From the NCBI RefSeq assembly GCF_040649515.1, contig NZ_JBEZFP010000016.1:29435-93434 (forward strand): a DNA stretch of 64,000 bases, given 5' to 3'. The position numbers and the translations under genes were made by a program. Numbering within the stretch: position 1 is the stretch's first letter; each line of letters opens with the position of its first letter. Of this stretch, positions 7,762-16,740 are shown piece after piece. This DNA is from Yinghuangia elevatio. GTDB taxonomy: Bacteria > Actinomycetota > Actinomycetes > Streptomycetales > Streptomycetaceae. The notes under the pieces were generated by a model. It saw only the letters and a program-made list of their open reading frames with translations. It had not been told where the DNA came from and did not search any database.

Positions 7762-8921
7762 ACCGGCTCCGTGTAGCCGTTGACGGTGTAGCGGCGGATC
7801 ATCCAGTCCTTGTCGTCGTAGATGGAGGCCGGCGAGATCCGCACGCGCAGCGGGTCCTGCGGTGCCTCGATGATCTGGTTGTTGCCGATGTAGATGGCGA
7901 TGTGGCTGTACTGGCTGGTCCCTTTGTTCCGGTAGGCGATCACGTCGCCGGCGCGCATGTCGTTGCGCGCGACCGGGGCGCCGTACTGTGCCTGCGCGTT
8001 CGCCGGTGGGCTCATGATGAGGCGCTGACCTTGCGGCAGGTGCTTGGTCGCCTGGTAGAAGACGAACTGCACGAGACCGGAGCAGTCGAATCCGGTCTCG
8101 CCCTCCGCGTTGGGGCGGTCGCGCGAGCCGTTGTCGGGGCCGTTGATGCTGCCGCCGCCCCACACGTACGGCAGGCCCAGTTGTGCGTGCGCGATGCGCA
8201 GCACGTTGGCGACAAAGCTCCCCACCGCGACCGGGTCCGCGATGGGGGCCGGGAGCGGGGCGGAGTATTTCTCCAGCAGCTTGAGGATCTTGACCACATA
8301 CCTCTGTGTCTCGGCGTAGGGAGGTATGCCCCGGTGGATGCGCACGCCGCACGGTCCGGCGTTGTACGCCGCGAGCATCAACTCCAGGACATCGCCCCGT
8401 ACTTCACCCGCGACGGGCGCCTGGATCAGGCGGCCCAGCCGCTCGTCGAAGCAGCGCAGCTTCCAGGTCCCGTTCTGCATCTGCTTGATCTCGGCGGCGA
8501 GTTGGCAGTCGTAGCGGGCCTGGGCCATGATCGCGTCCGCCGGGTCGAACGGACTGACTCCGTTGCCGTTCTCGTCGCGGCCGAACGTGGCCCAGGTGCC
8601 GGGCATGAACTGGCTCAACCCCTGCGCTCCCACCGGGCTCACCGCGTTGGGGTTCCACGACGACTCGGCGTCGATCTGGGCGGCGATCAGCGCCGGGGAG
8701 ACCTCGGCGCACATGGCACCCGCCTTCTCGATCCACGAACGATGGGCCACCGGGACGACGTCGACCGCCAGCACGCCCGAACGCCCGGTGCTGGCCTGCC
8801 GTTCCACCTCGGCTTCCCGGTAGGCCTCGGCGGCTTCGGGGATCCAGGTGCAGGACCCGAGGAAGAACGCGACGACGGCCAGGACCCCGAGGAAGGGCCC
8901 GGCCAGAAGCATGGCTCGCAT
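7758..8921 (-). CDS. Bifunctional lytic transglycosylase / NlpC-P60 endopeptidase
   Basis: A 387-aa exported wall hydrolase, the counterpart of VirB1 or of CwlT in Tn916. An N-terminal hydrophobic segment (residues 5-22, possible lipobox LGSC) is followed by an SLT transglycosylase domain (about 65-215) with catalytic Glu86 in IDAESSWNP and the GLSQFMPGTW motif. Then comes an NlpC/P60 domain (about 235-387) with catalytic Cys280 in GFDCSGLVQF and His in YSHIAIYIG. It would open local holes in peptidoglycan for the secretion channel. It sits 4 bp after the 66-aa gene and overlaps the lipoprotein gene by 4 bp. Confidence 0.92.
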   Translation of the reverse strand: MRAMLLAGPFLGVLAVVAFFLGSCTWIPEAAEAYREAEVERQASTGRSGVLAVDVVPVAHRSWIEKAGAMCAEVSPALIAAQIDAESSWNPNAVSPVGAQGLSQFMPGTWATFGRDENGNGVSPFDPADAIMAQARYDCQLAAEIKQMQNGTWKLRCFDERLGRLIQAPVAGEVRGDVLELMLAAYNAGPCGVRIHRGIPPYAETQRYVVKILKLLEKYSAPLPAPIADPVAVGSFVANVLRIAHAQLGLPYVWGGGSINGPDNGSRDRPNAEGETGFDCSGLVQFVFYQATKHLPQGQRLIMSPPANAQAQYGAPVARNDMRAGDVIAYRNKGTSQYSHIAIYIGNNQIIEAPQDPLRVRISPASIYDDKDWMIRRYTVNGYTEPV

Positions 8922-8925
8922 GGCG

Positions 8926-9126
8926 TCAGCCGCCGAACGACTTTTCCTTGCCCATCGCGACGCCCTGGGACGGCGCCCGGGCCGGGGCGCTGACCAGCGC
9001 GGCGATGGGTTTGCGTACCTCCGACACGACCTTGGCGCCGACGTCCCCCGCGGCGGTGACCAGTTGGGTCAGTCCGGCCACCGCCACGGTGACCATCGGC
9101 GCCGTTCCTTCGTGGATGCCGGCCAT
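8926..9126 (-). CDS. Small hypothetical protein of the T4SS-like operon
   Basis: A 66-aa protein starting at ATG 9126 behind a good GAGAGGA site, ending 4 bp before the transglycosylase gene. Residues 10-27 (PMVTVAVAGLTQLVTAAG) are weakly hydrophobic and the tail is basic and glycine-rich. No family recognised. Tight spacing on both sides of an operon and a proper ribosome site argue that it is real; a small accessory or pilin-associated peptide is possible. Confidence 0.6.
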   Translation of the reverse strand: MAGIHEGTAPMVTVAVAGLTQLVTAAGDVGAKVVSEVRKPIAALVSAPARAPSQGVAMGKEKSFGG

Positions 9127-9226
9127 GCGCGTTCCTCTCTCGGGTCATCGGGCGTTCGGGGTAAGTACGGGCGGCCTCAAGCGCGTTCAGGAGTCGGTGC
9201 GGAGGAACTGCGTGCGGGCGAGGCGT

Positions 9227-10117
9227 TCAGGCGAACAGGAAAAACTGGGCGAGTGCCGTCGACGAACCGGCGAGCACCGATGCGGCCAGGACCACGAAGG
9301 CCCCTTGCGCCGTCTCGCCGACGCCGCGGGATCGGGCGAGCGCGAGGCGGCCGGCGGAGATGAGGATGCCGACGACGCTGGCGCTGAGGGCGATCCACGT
9401 ACCGACGGAGAGCAGTTCGCCGAGCGGCTTGGTGACCCCGGGAGGTGCGCTGAAGTCGGTGCGGCTGTACTGGTTGCTGTCCATACGCGGCTTGACGCGG
9501 TACGCCCCGGTGAGCACCGGATTGTCGGTGTCGCACTGCGAGATGACCGCGCCGTCCTGGGCGTCGTTGTAGGGCGGCACGTTCTGCGGATCCGAGCGCG
9601 ACAGGTCGTCGATCAGCTTCCGCCACTGGGTGCACACGCCCTGCGCGCGTTCGGTGCGGAGGCCGTGCAAGTTGAGGCACTGCCGCCGTTCGAGGCCGTT
9701 GCCGCCGCGGAAGGTGTCGCAGGGTTCGTCGCGGAGCTTCGCGAAGTCGACGCTGCCGTCCGGCGAGCCGTTGCGGGCGGCCCAGCGCCCCAGGCTCATG
9801 TCGTCGTCCTTGTCGTTGACCCAGTCGCTCTCCCTGGTGGTCGGCCGGAACCCGCTGCCCTGCTTGCCGTTGCGGCAGTACCAGAGGAACCGGCTGCCCG
9901 CGGTGTCCTCGGGTACGAAGAACGAGTCGTCGCGGCCCGCGCATTCGTGCATGTCGTCGTCGGCGGGCAGCAGGTTGGGGCGGGCGGGCGCGTCGGACCC
10001 TCCGACCGCGCCCGCCGCGGTACCGACGCCCGGTCCGACCGCGGGCCCGACGACAGGGCCGACGACCAGCACCGCCACCAGCGCGGCGAGCACCGCGGCG
10101 GCGCGCGTACGGCTCAC
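9227..10117 (-). CDS. Exported two-helix membrane protein of the T4SS-like operon
   Basis: A 296-aa protein starting at GTG 10117, whose GTGA overlaps the ATPase stop. An N-terminal signal sequence (AAAVLAALVAVLVVG) is followed by an extracytoplasmic domain (about residues 40-220) rich in Cys (CAGRDD, WYCRNG, EPCDTF, RQCLNL, GVCTQW, SQCDTD), probably disulfide-bonded. Two C-terminal transmembrane helices follow (SVGTWIALSASVVGILISAG and FVVLAASVLAGSSTALAQF). The helix pair matches that of the 116-aa protein at 16060-16410 and resembles TrbC/VirB2-type subunits; here it is fused to a large exported domain. Role in the channel or surface structure is inferred. Confidence 0.75.
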   Translation of the reverse strand: MSRTRAAAVLAALVAVLVVGPVVGPAVGPGVGTAAGAVGGSDAPARPNLLPADDDMHECAGRDDSFFVPEDTAGSRFLWYCRNGKQGSGFRPTTRESDWVNDKDDDMSLGRWAARNGSPDGSVDFAKLRDEPCDTFRGGNGLERRQCLNLHGLRTERAQGVCTQWRKLIDDLSRSDPQNVPPYNDAQDGAVISQCDTDNPVLTGAYRVKPRMDSNQYSRTDFSAPPGVTKPLGELLSVGTWIALSASVVGILISAGRLALARSRGVGETAQGAFVVLAASVLAGSSTALAQFFLFA

Positions 10118-11733
10118 TTGGCCCACCGCCGGTTCGTGTCGTTGATGGCGAGTTCGGCCTGTGTGAGGGTGACCGCGACCGGGATGCCGGGACGGCCGCC
10201 GACCTTGACCATGAACTTGCCGAGGCCGGGCGGGGCGGACTTGCGTCCGGTTCCGGCGTCCCACGACGGCGGCGTCGCCCAGTCGACGATCATGCGCTGC
10301 TCGGCGTCCGTCATGCCCACGACGTCGGTCAGCTGCGGCATTTCGGCCCGGGGCAGGCCGCCGCAGATCACCATCCCGGCGCGCTCCACGAAGCCTTTCG
10401 CCTTCATGCGGTCCTCCTCGGCGCTCAGCGCGACGAGGTCGGACATCGTGTGCGTGATCATGGCCATGCCCACGCCGCGCTGCCGGTTGAGGCGGGTCAG
10501 CGCGTCGACCCGGTCGACGAGCCCCCGGCCCGCACGCAGCACGCGCCACAGCTCGTCCAGGATCACGAAGTAGTTCCGCTGCGGTTCGAGGCCGGCGTCG
10601 GCCAGCGCCTGGGCCACCGAGATGGCTCCGAACCCGTACGTCCAGCAGGCCAGCAGCGCGGCGGCCTGCAGCTGCATCTCGTTGTCGTCGAGGCTGCTGA
10701 TGTCGAAGCAGACCGGCCGGTCGCGCCGCATCGGCTCGGTGGTGGGCTTCGAGAACATCGTGCCCATGCGGCCGCCGCCGACCAGTCCCACGAGCGAGGC
10801 CTCCAACTCCTCGGTGATCGCCTGGTACCGGGTCATGTCGTCGCGGTCCAGCGCCGCGGCCCGGACCTCCGGCGGCGCAGACCTGATGACCGCGAGCAGG
10901 TCGGCCAACACCGGTACGCCGTCGTGCCGTTCGTCCAGGATCCGCAGGGCGGTGTTGAGCACCGTCTCCTCGCGGTCGGTGGGGGCGTGGCCGCGCAGCA
11001 CGGTGATGAGCGACGCGACGGCGTTGAGCCGCCGTCCGTGCGCCTCGGCCAGCAGGACCTGGCGTGCGGAGGCGGGCAACCGCGGTGCGGCGTCCACGAC
11101 TTCGCCGGGGTCGAGGATGTTGAGGTAGCCGCGTCCGTGGCCCAGGGTGATGACCTGGCCGCCGAGCGCGTGGATGAGGTCGACGTAGTCGGGCTTGAGG
11201 TCGCCGAAGACGAGCGGCTGCACGCCGTACCCGGACAGTCCCAGCGCCTGCCGCCGGACGATCGTCGACTTGCCCAACCCCGGTTTGCCGAGCACGAATT
11301 CGCTGGGGTTGAGGATGAGGTTGGCGCGCTGGAACCAGCTGATCGGATCGCAGCACAACGTCGCGGCGCTGGTGAGGGTGTGGCCGATCGGCACGCCGGT
11401 GATGGGTGTTCCCGAGCCCGCGCCGAACGGCCAGAGTCCGCAGGCCTGCACGGTCGTCGCGCGCCATTCGGGGGCGGCCTCGATGTACGCCGCCGAGCCG
11501 CGGCCCCATCCGTCGTGCCCGCGCGCCGGGGGGACGAGGCCGCCCCCCGCGCCCGGCAACCCGACGCCCGGCATGCCGCCACCCGGCATGCCGGCGCCTG
11601 GAACCACACCGCCCGGTCCTTCGCCCGCCGGCCATCCGGCGGCACCGGCCGCGGAGCCGCCGCCCTTCCGGCCCCCGCTCCCCCACCAAGTCCTGCCCCG
11701 GCGCCGTCCCGGAGCCGCCTCGAAGGCGGTCAT
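10114..11733 (-). CDS. VirB4/TraC-like ATPase, C-terminal motor domain
   Basis: A 539-aa AAA-type conjugation ATPase. The first 70 residues are Gly/Pro-rich (GMPGGGMPGVGLPGAGGG). The motor follows: Walker A GKPGLGKST near residue 147-155, Walker B YFVILDELW near residue 386, and the downstream RQRGVGMAMITHTMSDL motif typical of VirB4. It lacks the roughly 400-residue N-terminal domain of ordinary VirB4 proteins; the upstream SCO6880-type gene, joined by an ATGA overlap, appears to supply it. It would power assembly or substrate transfer at the membrane. ATG 11733 is set by that overlap. Confidence 0.9.
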   Translation of the reverse strand: MTAFEAAPGRRRGRTWWGSGGRKGGGSAAGAAGWPAGEGPGGVVPGAGMPGGGMPGVGLPGAGGGLVPPARGHDGWGRGSAAYIEAAPEWRATTVQACGLWPFGAGSGTPITGVPIGHTLTSAATLCCDPISWFQRANLILNPSEFVLGKPGLGKSTIVRRQALGLSGYGVQPLVFGDLKPDYVDLIHALGGQVITLGHGRGYLNILDPGEVVDAAPRLPASARQVLLAEAHGRRLNAVASLITVLRGHAPTDREETVLNTALRILDERHDGVPVLADLLAVIRSAPPEVRAAALDRDDMTRYQAITEELEASLVGLVGGGRMGTMFSKPTTEPMRRDRPVCFDISSLDDNEMQLQAAALLACWTYGFGAISVAQALADAGLEPQRNYFVILDELWRVLRAGRGLVDRVDALTRLNRQRGVGMAMITHTMSDLVALSAEEDRMKAKGFVERAGMVICGGLPRAEMPQLTDVVGMTDAEQRMIVDWATPPSWDAGTGRKSAPPGLGKFMVKVGGRPGIPVAVTLTQAELAINDTNRRWAK

Positions 11734-13235
11734 ATCGACTCCCTGAGCTTCTGCGGTACGTGCAGGTGCGACGGCAACACCAGGCCGAGCGGCAGGGTCG
11801 CCGCGAAGGCCGTGGCCTGCGCGCCGAAGACGCGGCGGAGCAGGACGCGCGACGACGAGGCGAGGCTGTCCACGGTCGACGCCGCGAGCTTGAGCGCCTC
11901 GGCGGAGTCGACAGTCGCGGTCACGAACATCCCGAAGCGCACCACGCCCGCGCCGGTGGCCTCCTCGTGGGCCGCCTGCTCGGCGGCGCGTACCGCCACC
12001 GAGTCGCGCGCGTTGGGGATCTTCGCCTGCTTGGCCTTGAACAGCGCGTCCTTGCGGTCGCGTTCCACGAGCCGGGCGGCGGTGCCCGGATCGTGCGGCC
12101 GGTAGACCAGGGTGACGCGCTTGCGCAGGATGTCGGCGTGCGGCAGCACGAGACGCAGCAGGATCGAGGAGAACACGCCGCCGCGCGGGGCCTCGGACAT
12201 CGACCAGGTCACCGACCAGCCGCTGTCGTGCCGGTAGTGGTCCCACGCCTCGACCGCGCTCATCGGGCCGGTCTCCGACCAGGGGATCTCCTCGCCCTCG
12301 CCGTGGCTGCGCTCCAGCGTGGCCGCGGCGCGCGGGTCGTACGCGACGCGTACGGCCTCCGCCAGTTCGCGCGACGTCATGGGCTGGGCAGGGCCCGCAC
12401 CCGTCATCTGCAAGGCGTCGCACAGCCCCGGCAGCCGGGACCCGATCCCGGCGGCGACCTCGTCGACGGACATGCGGGCGCCGCTGATGCGGGAGACACC
12501 CGAGTAGGTCAGGGCCACCCACGTGGACAGCCTGGCCGAGCCCTTCGGGTACGAGCGCACCACCTCGCGCAGCACGTCGATGGCCACGGTGGGGGCGTCG
12601 GCGGCGAGGTTGTCGGTCACCTCGCGGCGCAGCCGCTCGCCGGAGTCCGGTGCCGCCTCGATGGTGACGGACGCGCCGACCAGCCCGGGTTCGTGGCCGA
12701 GTTGGCCGAGCCACTGCCCCCAGTAGCCGACCCAGGTGTCGATCTGGTCGCCGTCCACGAGCGAGGCTCCGTCGGCCTCGCAGGACAGCACGACAGTGTG
12801 GTGGCCGACCCCCGGGAACGACACCAGGGCGAACGGGCGGCCGTGCGCGTCGGTGGACGCGTACACCGAGGACGCCGCGCCGACACCGGGCAACTCACAA
12901 GTCCCCGACGGGATTTCGCTGAGCGGGCCGGAACGGAACAGGTGCTTCCCGGCCAGCTTCCCGCGGATCCAGGCGACCCGCGCGGTGATGCGCTGGAGGC
13001 CGTTCCTGCCGTGCTTGTCGCGGAACACCAGAGGCAGCAGGGCGATTCCGAACACCACCGCGACGCCGACGGCCATGACCATCGACACGAACATGACGAT
13101 GATGAACAGCAGCATCCCGGTGAACAGCAGCAGGGTGCCCGCCGCGCCGATGCCGCCGATGCCGGGCGACAGCGGTTTGCGCCAGTTGCCGTACGTCCGC
13201 GGTCCCAGGGGTTCCGTGGTGGGGGTGGAGTCCAT
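11730..13235 (-). CDS. SCO6880-family protein (VirB3 plus VirB4 N-domain-like)
   Basis: A 501-aa protein. Two adjacent membrane helices at about residues 28-70 (GTLLLFTGMLLFIIVMFVSM, then AVGVAVVFGIALLPLV) have the PrgI/VirB3 arrangement. A 400-residue soluble domain follows, ending in GAQATAFAATLPLGLVLPS, the AxAxxLPLG pattern at the end of VirB4 N-terminal domains. The next gene encodes a VirB4 motor without that domain, so the two ORFs together look like a split VirB3-VirB4. Family membership is from recognition of the Streptomyces SCO6880 type; the split-VirB4 reading is inference. ATG 13235 has AAGGCGAGG upstream. Confidence 0.85.
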   Translation of the reverse strand: MDSTPTTEPLGPRTYGNWRKPLSPGIGGIGAAGTLLLFTGMLLFIIVMFVSMVMAVGVAVVFGIALLPLVFRDKHGRNGLQRITARVAWIRGKLAGKHLFRSGPLSEIPSGTCELPGVGAASSVYASTDAHGRPFALVSFPGVGHHTVVLSCEADGASLVDGDQIDTWVGYWGQWLGQLGHEPGLVGASVTIEAAPDSGERLRREVTDNLAADAPTVAIDVLREVVRSYPKGSARLSTWVALTYSGVSRISGARMSVDEVAAGIGSRLPGLCDALQMTGAGPAQPMTSRELAEAVRVAYDPRAAATLERSHGEGEEIPWSETGPMSAVEAWDHYRHDSGWSVTWSMSEAPRGGVFSSILLRLVLPHADILRKRVTLVYRPHDPGTAARLVERDRKDALFKAKQAKIPNARDSVAVRAAEQAAHEEATGAGVVRFGMFVTATVDSAEALKLAASTVDSLASSSRVLLRRVFGAQATAFAATLPLGLVLPSHLHVPQKLRESI

Positions 13236-13282
13236 GACGGGTGCCTCGCCTTGCCGGGTAGGGTCCGTTCCGCCGCGCCGGG

Positions 13283-14986
13283 CTAACGGCGGATGATCTT
13301 GCCGACGACCTTGGTGGCGCCGCCCACGGCCTTGGCCCCGGTGACGAGCATGCCGCCGGCGAGCGCCGCGTTGGCGCCGTCCGATCCGGCGGCCGGGCTC
13401 ACGATGGGCGTGACGATCCGGAGCAGTGCCGGGAGCAGGATGGTGATGAGCATCAGCACGAACACCCCGCGGAACTGCATCTCGGTGGTGAGCGGGTCGT
13501 TCGTCTGCGGCGCCCACATGCGCGCGCCCGCGACGAAGACGAGCACGGTCGCGGGTTTGAGCAGGATGAACGCCGCGAGGTACGACAGGTGCCCGCGCAT
13601 CCAACTGCGGCCCGCCTCCGTGTTGGTGGCGGCGGTGGCCAGTGGCAGCGTGCCGGTCAGCACGATGACCATGAAGAACGCCACGGTCATGTAGAAGTAG
13701 TTCATCAGGCTGCTGGCGATCAGGCACACGACGACGATCAGGAAGACGAAGAAGTTCAGGTTCGAGTCGGAGATGGCGCCGGTGAGCGTGGCCAGCGCCT
13801 CCTTCGTGGCCTTGCTGGTGTTCTCCGGCGTGATCTCCTGCGGGTTGCTCGGGTCCAGGCCGCGGATCAGCACCCACGACGAGAAGTAACTCGAGGCCCG
13901 GACAAGCGCGTTGACCACCATCACGGACAGGCCCGAGACGACGATCAGAGTCGCGATGCTGCGCAGGACGTCGCGGGCGGGCGTCGCGTCGCGGGTCAGC
14001 GCCATCCGGACCGCCGCGATCAGGATCGAGACGATCACCAGGAAGTACGTGATGACGTTGGTGTGCCGGACCAGGAAGTCGACGTTCTGCTCCAGCTTGT
14101 AGCCGGTGTCGTTGTTGATGACCGGGTCGGGCGAGTTGACCCACCAGGTGGAGACGGTGGCGGCCGCGGCGCCGAGGTTCACCTTCGTCCACGCGATGGG
14201 GTCGTCGAGGAACTTGATCGACGGGTCGTACCCGGCGGTGGTGACCGGCCGCGAGTCGCCTCGGTCGCACGCGGCGGCGGCCACCGTGCCGCAGGCGCTC
14301 GGCTGTTCCGGGGTGCGCTCGCCGTACTTGAAGTGGTCGTGGAACGCCTTGGTGGCGGCCCGGCACTTCTCCAACAGGCTGGTCGGCCCGCCGCCGGGCA
14401 GGCGGTCCTCCGGGCACAGCGACTTGTTGCGGTCCTCGGGCTTGTTCGGGTCGACGCGCGGGTCGACGCAGCTGATCTTGCGCTGCGTCCGCGGTTTCAG
14501 GAATTCACAGGGACTGCTGGCGTCCGCGTTCTCGTTGTTGTTTCCCCAGAACGAATCCGGACCGTACGTGTCGCTTTTCGGGGCGACCGCGCGTTTGTCC
14601 GTCTGACCGGCGCACTGCTCGGTGCACAGCCCCGCCCAGGATTCCTGCTCGGCGACCAGGTCCTTGTACTCCTCGGTGCCCGACGTGAAGTTGAACCAGG
14701 GCGGTCCGCCGGAGATGTTGTCGGGCTGCCACCACCCGTTGATACGCTCGTTCTTCTCGTTCCGCAGCACCACCGAAGTCGACCAGTTCTGCTGCGGGCA
14801 GACGTAATACCACTGCGATCCGCTGATGTTCATCGGGATGTAGATGCACGAGTCCTCGTATTTGAGGTCGGACGGGCCGGTCTCCTCCGCGGTCGCGCTC
14901 GGGACGGAGCCGGGCAGCAGCCCGAGCAGGAGTCCCAGCACCAGCAGGACGAGCACGGCCTTCGCGGAGCGACGCGCGCCGGTCAT
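13283..14986 (-). CDS. VirB6/TrbL-like polytopic membrane protein
   Basis: A 567-aa protein. It has an N-terminal signal sequence (AVLVLLVLGLLLGLLPG), a large Cys-rich exported region (residues 40-250), then at least five membrane helices between about 300 and 520 (e.g. ITYFLVIVSILIAAVRMAL, FFVFLIVVVCLIASSLMNYF, GVFVLMLITILLPALLRIV) and a Gly/Ala-rich tail. This topology is that of VirB6-type inner channel proteins in Gram-positive conjugation systems. ATG 14986 overlaps the upstream stop as ATGA and follows GGGGAG, so it is preferred over the ATG at 14998. Confidence 0.83.
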   Translation of the reverse strand: MTGARRSAKAVLVLLVLGLLLGLLPGSVPSATAEETGPSDLKYEDSCIYIPMNISGSQWYYVCPQQNWSTSVVLRNEKNERINGWWQPDNISGGPPWFNFTSGTEEYKDLVAEQESWAGLCTEQCAGQTDKRAVAPKSDTYGPDSFWGNNNENADASSPCEFLKPRTQRKISCVDPRVDPNKPEDRNKSLCPEDRLPGGGPTSLLEKCRAATKAFHDHFKYGERTPEQPSACGTVAAAACDRGDSRPVTTAGYDPSIKFLDDPIAWTKVNLGAAAATVSTWWVNSPDPVINNDTGYKLEQNVDFLVRHTNVITYFLVIVSILIAAVRMALTRDATPARDVLRSIATLIVVSGLSVMVVNALVRASSYFSSWVLIRGLDPSNPQEITPENTSKATKEALATLTGAISDSNLNFFVFLIVVVCLIASSLMNYFYMTVAFFMVIVLTGTLPLATAATNTEAGRSWMRGHLSYLAAFILLKPATVLVFVAGARMWAPQTNDPLTTEMQFRGVFVLMLITILLPALLRIVTPIVSPAAGSDGANAALAGGMLVTGAKAVGGATKVVGKIIRR

Positions 14987-15843
14987 GCGTCTCCCCATTC
15001 GACGTAGCCCTCAGGGCCGGTGGCGATCTGCTCCATGAACGCGTCCGAGCCGTCGTCGCGCATCTGCAGCTTCCAGTCCCCTTCGGCCCACAGCACGGTG
15101 TGGACGCTCGCCCGCAGTTCGCCGTTCGACATGCGGAAGAGCAGGGCCACTGCGGCGGACTGCGGGGAGTAGCTGACGAATCTGAAGCCGGCCAGCCGGG
15201 CCAGTCGGTCCGCGGCCGGCGGGACCACCGAGTCGACGGTCGGGCCCGGCTGCTGCTCGCGCAGCCGCACGTACGCGTCCCGCCCCGGACCCGGCACCAC
15301 CTGCCGCTCGACCAGGCTGCGCCAGTCGGGCGCGACCGGATGCCGGATCACGATGTTCGCGGCGGCGAGCAGCGCGCCCGCGGGCGTCGGGGCGAAGCAG
15401 CGCGCGACGCTGCCGACCCGCTCGGCCGGTCCGGCCATCCGCGACAGCGGCACCATGAGCCCGCGGTAGTCCACCCATTCGATGTGCGACGGCACCTTCG
15501 TGGGCTGCGCGGTCGGGCTGTCCTGGAAGGCCGGGCACGAGCCGTCCGAGGAGGCGGCGGGCCGCGGCGGAGGCACCGTCACGCCGGGGGCCGCCGGATT
15601 GGGCGGTGGGGTGGGAGAGGTGCCGCCGTCCCCCGCGCCCGCGACGGGGCCACTGCTCCCGGCGGGATCGGCCGCGGCCGCCCGCGGAGCGGTCGTGGTG
15701 ACGTCCACGATCAGCAGCACCGCGAAGACCAGCACGATGACCAGCACCAGCGCGGCGCCGATGAAGCCCGGCTGGGCGAGTGAACCGCGATCGGCGCGCC
15801 ACGCGCCGTCCGTGGCGCGCTCGCCTCGCCTGCGACCGAACAA
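14983..15843 (-). CDS. Single-pass membrane protein of the T4SS-like operon
   Basis: A protein of about 286 aa with a short basic cytoplasmic N-terminus, one membrane helix (FIGAALVLVIVLVFAVLLIV), a Pro/Gly-rich linker and an exported domain of some 170 residues ending WKLQMRDDGSDAFMEQ. One transmembrane anchor plus an extracytoplasmic domain fits a VirB8/TcpC-like part; no family was recognised with certainty. The start is unclear: TTG 15843 has GGAG at suitable spacing, while the reading frame stays open to a TTG at 15972 that has no ribosome site. The stop overlaps the VirB6-like start. Confidence 0.7.
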   Translation of the reverse strand: MFGRRRGERATDGAWRADRGSLAQPGFIGAALVLVIVLVFAVLLIVDVTTTAPRAAAADPAGSSGPVAGAGDGGTSPTPPPNPAAPGVTVPPPRPAASSDGSCPAFQDSPTAQPTKVPSHIEWVDYRGLMVPLSRMAGPAERVGSVARCFAPTPAGALLAAANIVIRHPVAPDWRSLVERQVVPGPGRDAYVRLREQQPGPTVDSVVPPAADRLARLAGFRFVSYSPQSAAVALLFRMSNGELRASVHTVLWAEGDWKLQMRDDGSDAFMEQIATGPEGYVEWGDA

Positions 15844-16059
15844 GGGGATCTCCGTCTTCCACTGGGGGAGTTGCCGGGACCGGGGCGGATCCCGCCCGAC
15901 GGCCGAAAGAGAGCGCGCGCGAGAGCACCCAGGGCGCTCGCGGGAATGCGCGCGGGACGCCTCGCGGGTCAACGCGCGACGACTCGCGGGAAGCTCACAG
16001 GCAGGCCCGAGAGGCTCATGGGCGGGCGCCGGCAGGCGCGGGAAGCCGCCCGCCGTCCG

Positions 16060-16410
16060 TCAAGGTCCGGCGACGATGCCGACGATCGCCGAGGCAGAGC
16101 CGACGATGACACACGCGGCCATGGGCATCAGCAGGCCGGGAATGTGCACCTCGCCGCCGGTCTTGTGGGCGTACGCCATGCGTCCGGCGGTGGCCAGGAG
16201 CCCTGCCACGCACAGCCCGAGGACGATCCACGACCCGAAGGCCAGGAGTTTGGAGAATCCTCCGGTGAGGCTTTCCGGAATATGCGCCCCGCCGGGTTCC
16301 AGAATCGTTTTCGAGTTGTCCGGCGGCGGTGGAGCCGGGGGCGGCGCAGGCGCCATGGGCGCGCCGAGCGACACGTCCCACGAGATCCAGAGTTTCAATA
16401 GCGCGTCCAT
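16060..16410 (-). CDS. Small two-helix membrane protein, VirB2/TrbC-like
   Basis: A 116-aa protein, first gene of the leftward operon. ATG 16410 follows GGGTGGG. After a Pro-rich stretch (APPPAPPPPD) come two membrane helices, LLAFGSWIVLGLCVAGLLATA and LLMPMAACVIVGSASAIVGIV, with a short charged loop. That is the usual design of VirB2/TrbC pilin-like subunits, although no cleavable signal peptide is evident. The helix pair resembles the C-terminal pair of the 296-aa protein at 9227-10117. Confidence 0.72.
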   Translation of the reverse strand: MDALLKLWISWDVSLGAPMAPAPPPAPPPPDNSKTILEPGGAHIPESLTGGFSKLLAFGSWIVLGLCVAGLLATAGRMAYAHKTGGEVHIPGLLMPMAACVIVGSASAIVGIVAGP

Positions 16411-16740
16411 ATGACCCACCCTGCGCGAAGTATCGGCCTTGCCCGTGCGTAAATGCGGTCCGGTCGCTGACCCGTCCAGTGTAGGAACGCCCCGAGCAGG
16501 CTTGATTGGACAAACGCGCCACAATTCCGGGGTGTACCACGGGATTTGCCCGAGGCATCTTGACGAACTCGGGCGAGGGGCCGGATGGTGGGCGGCACGG
16601 CGCCCGCAACTCCCCCTCGGGGCCGATGTTTTCCTAATGCGTCGGCACGGCGCCCGGCCCGTCTGGAGTGCACCGCCGCGTGCATGCGGGTCCGGGCCGA
16701 CCGCGCCGCCCGCGAGAACGATCGGCGGAGACATCCTGCG
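16411..16740. other. Divergent control region between the two T4SS-like operons
   Basis: A 330-bp gap separates the leftward VirB2-like gene from the rightward SCO6880-like gene. Both operon promoters should be here. It contains patches of lower GC (16490-16560) but I found no convincing -35/-10 pair or clear operator palindrome, and no short gene. Confidence 0.4.
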
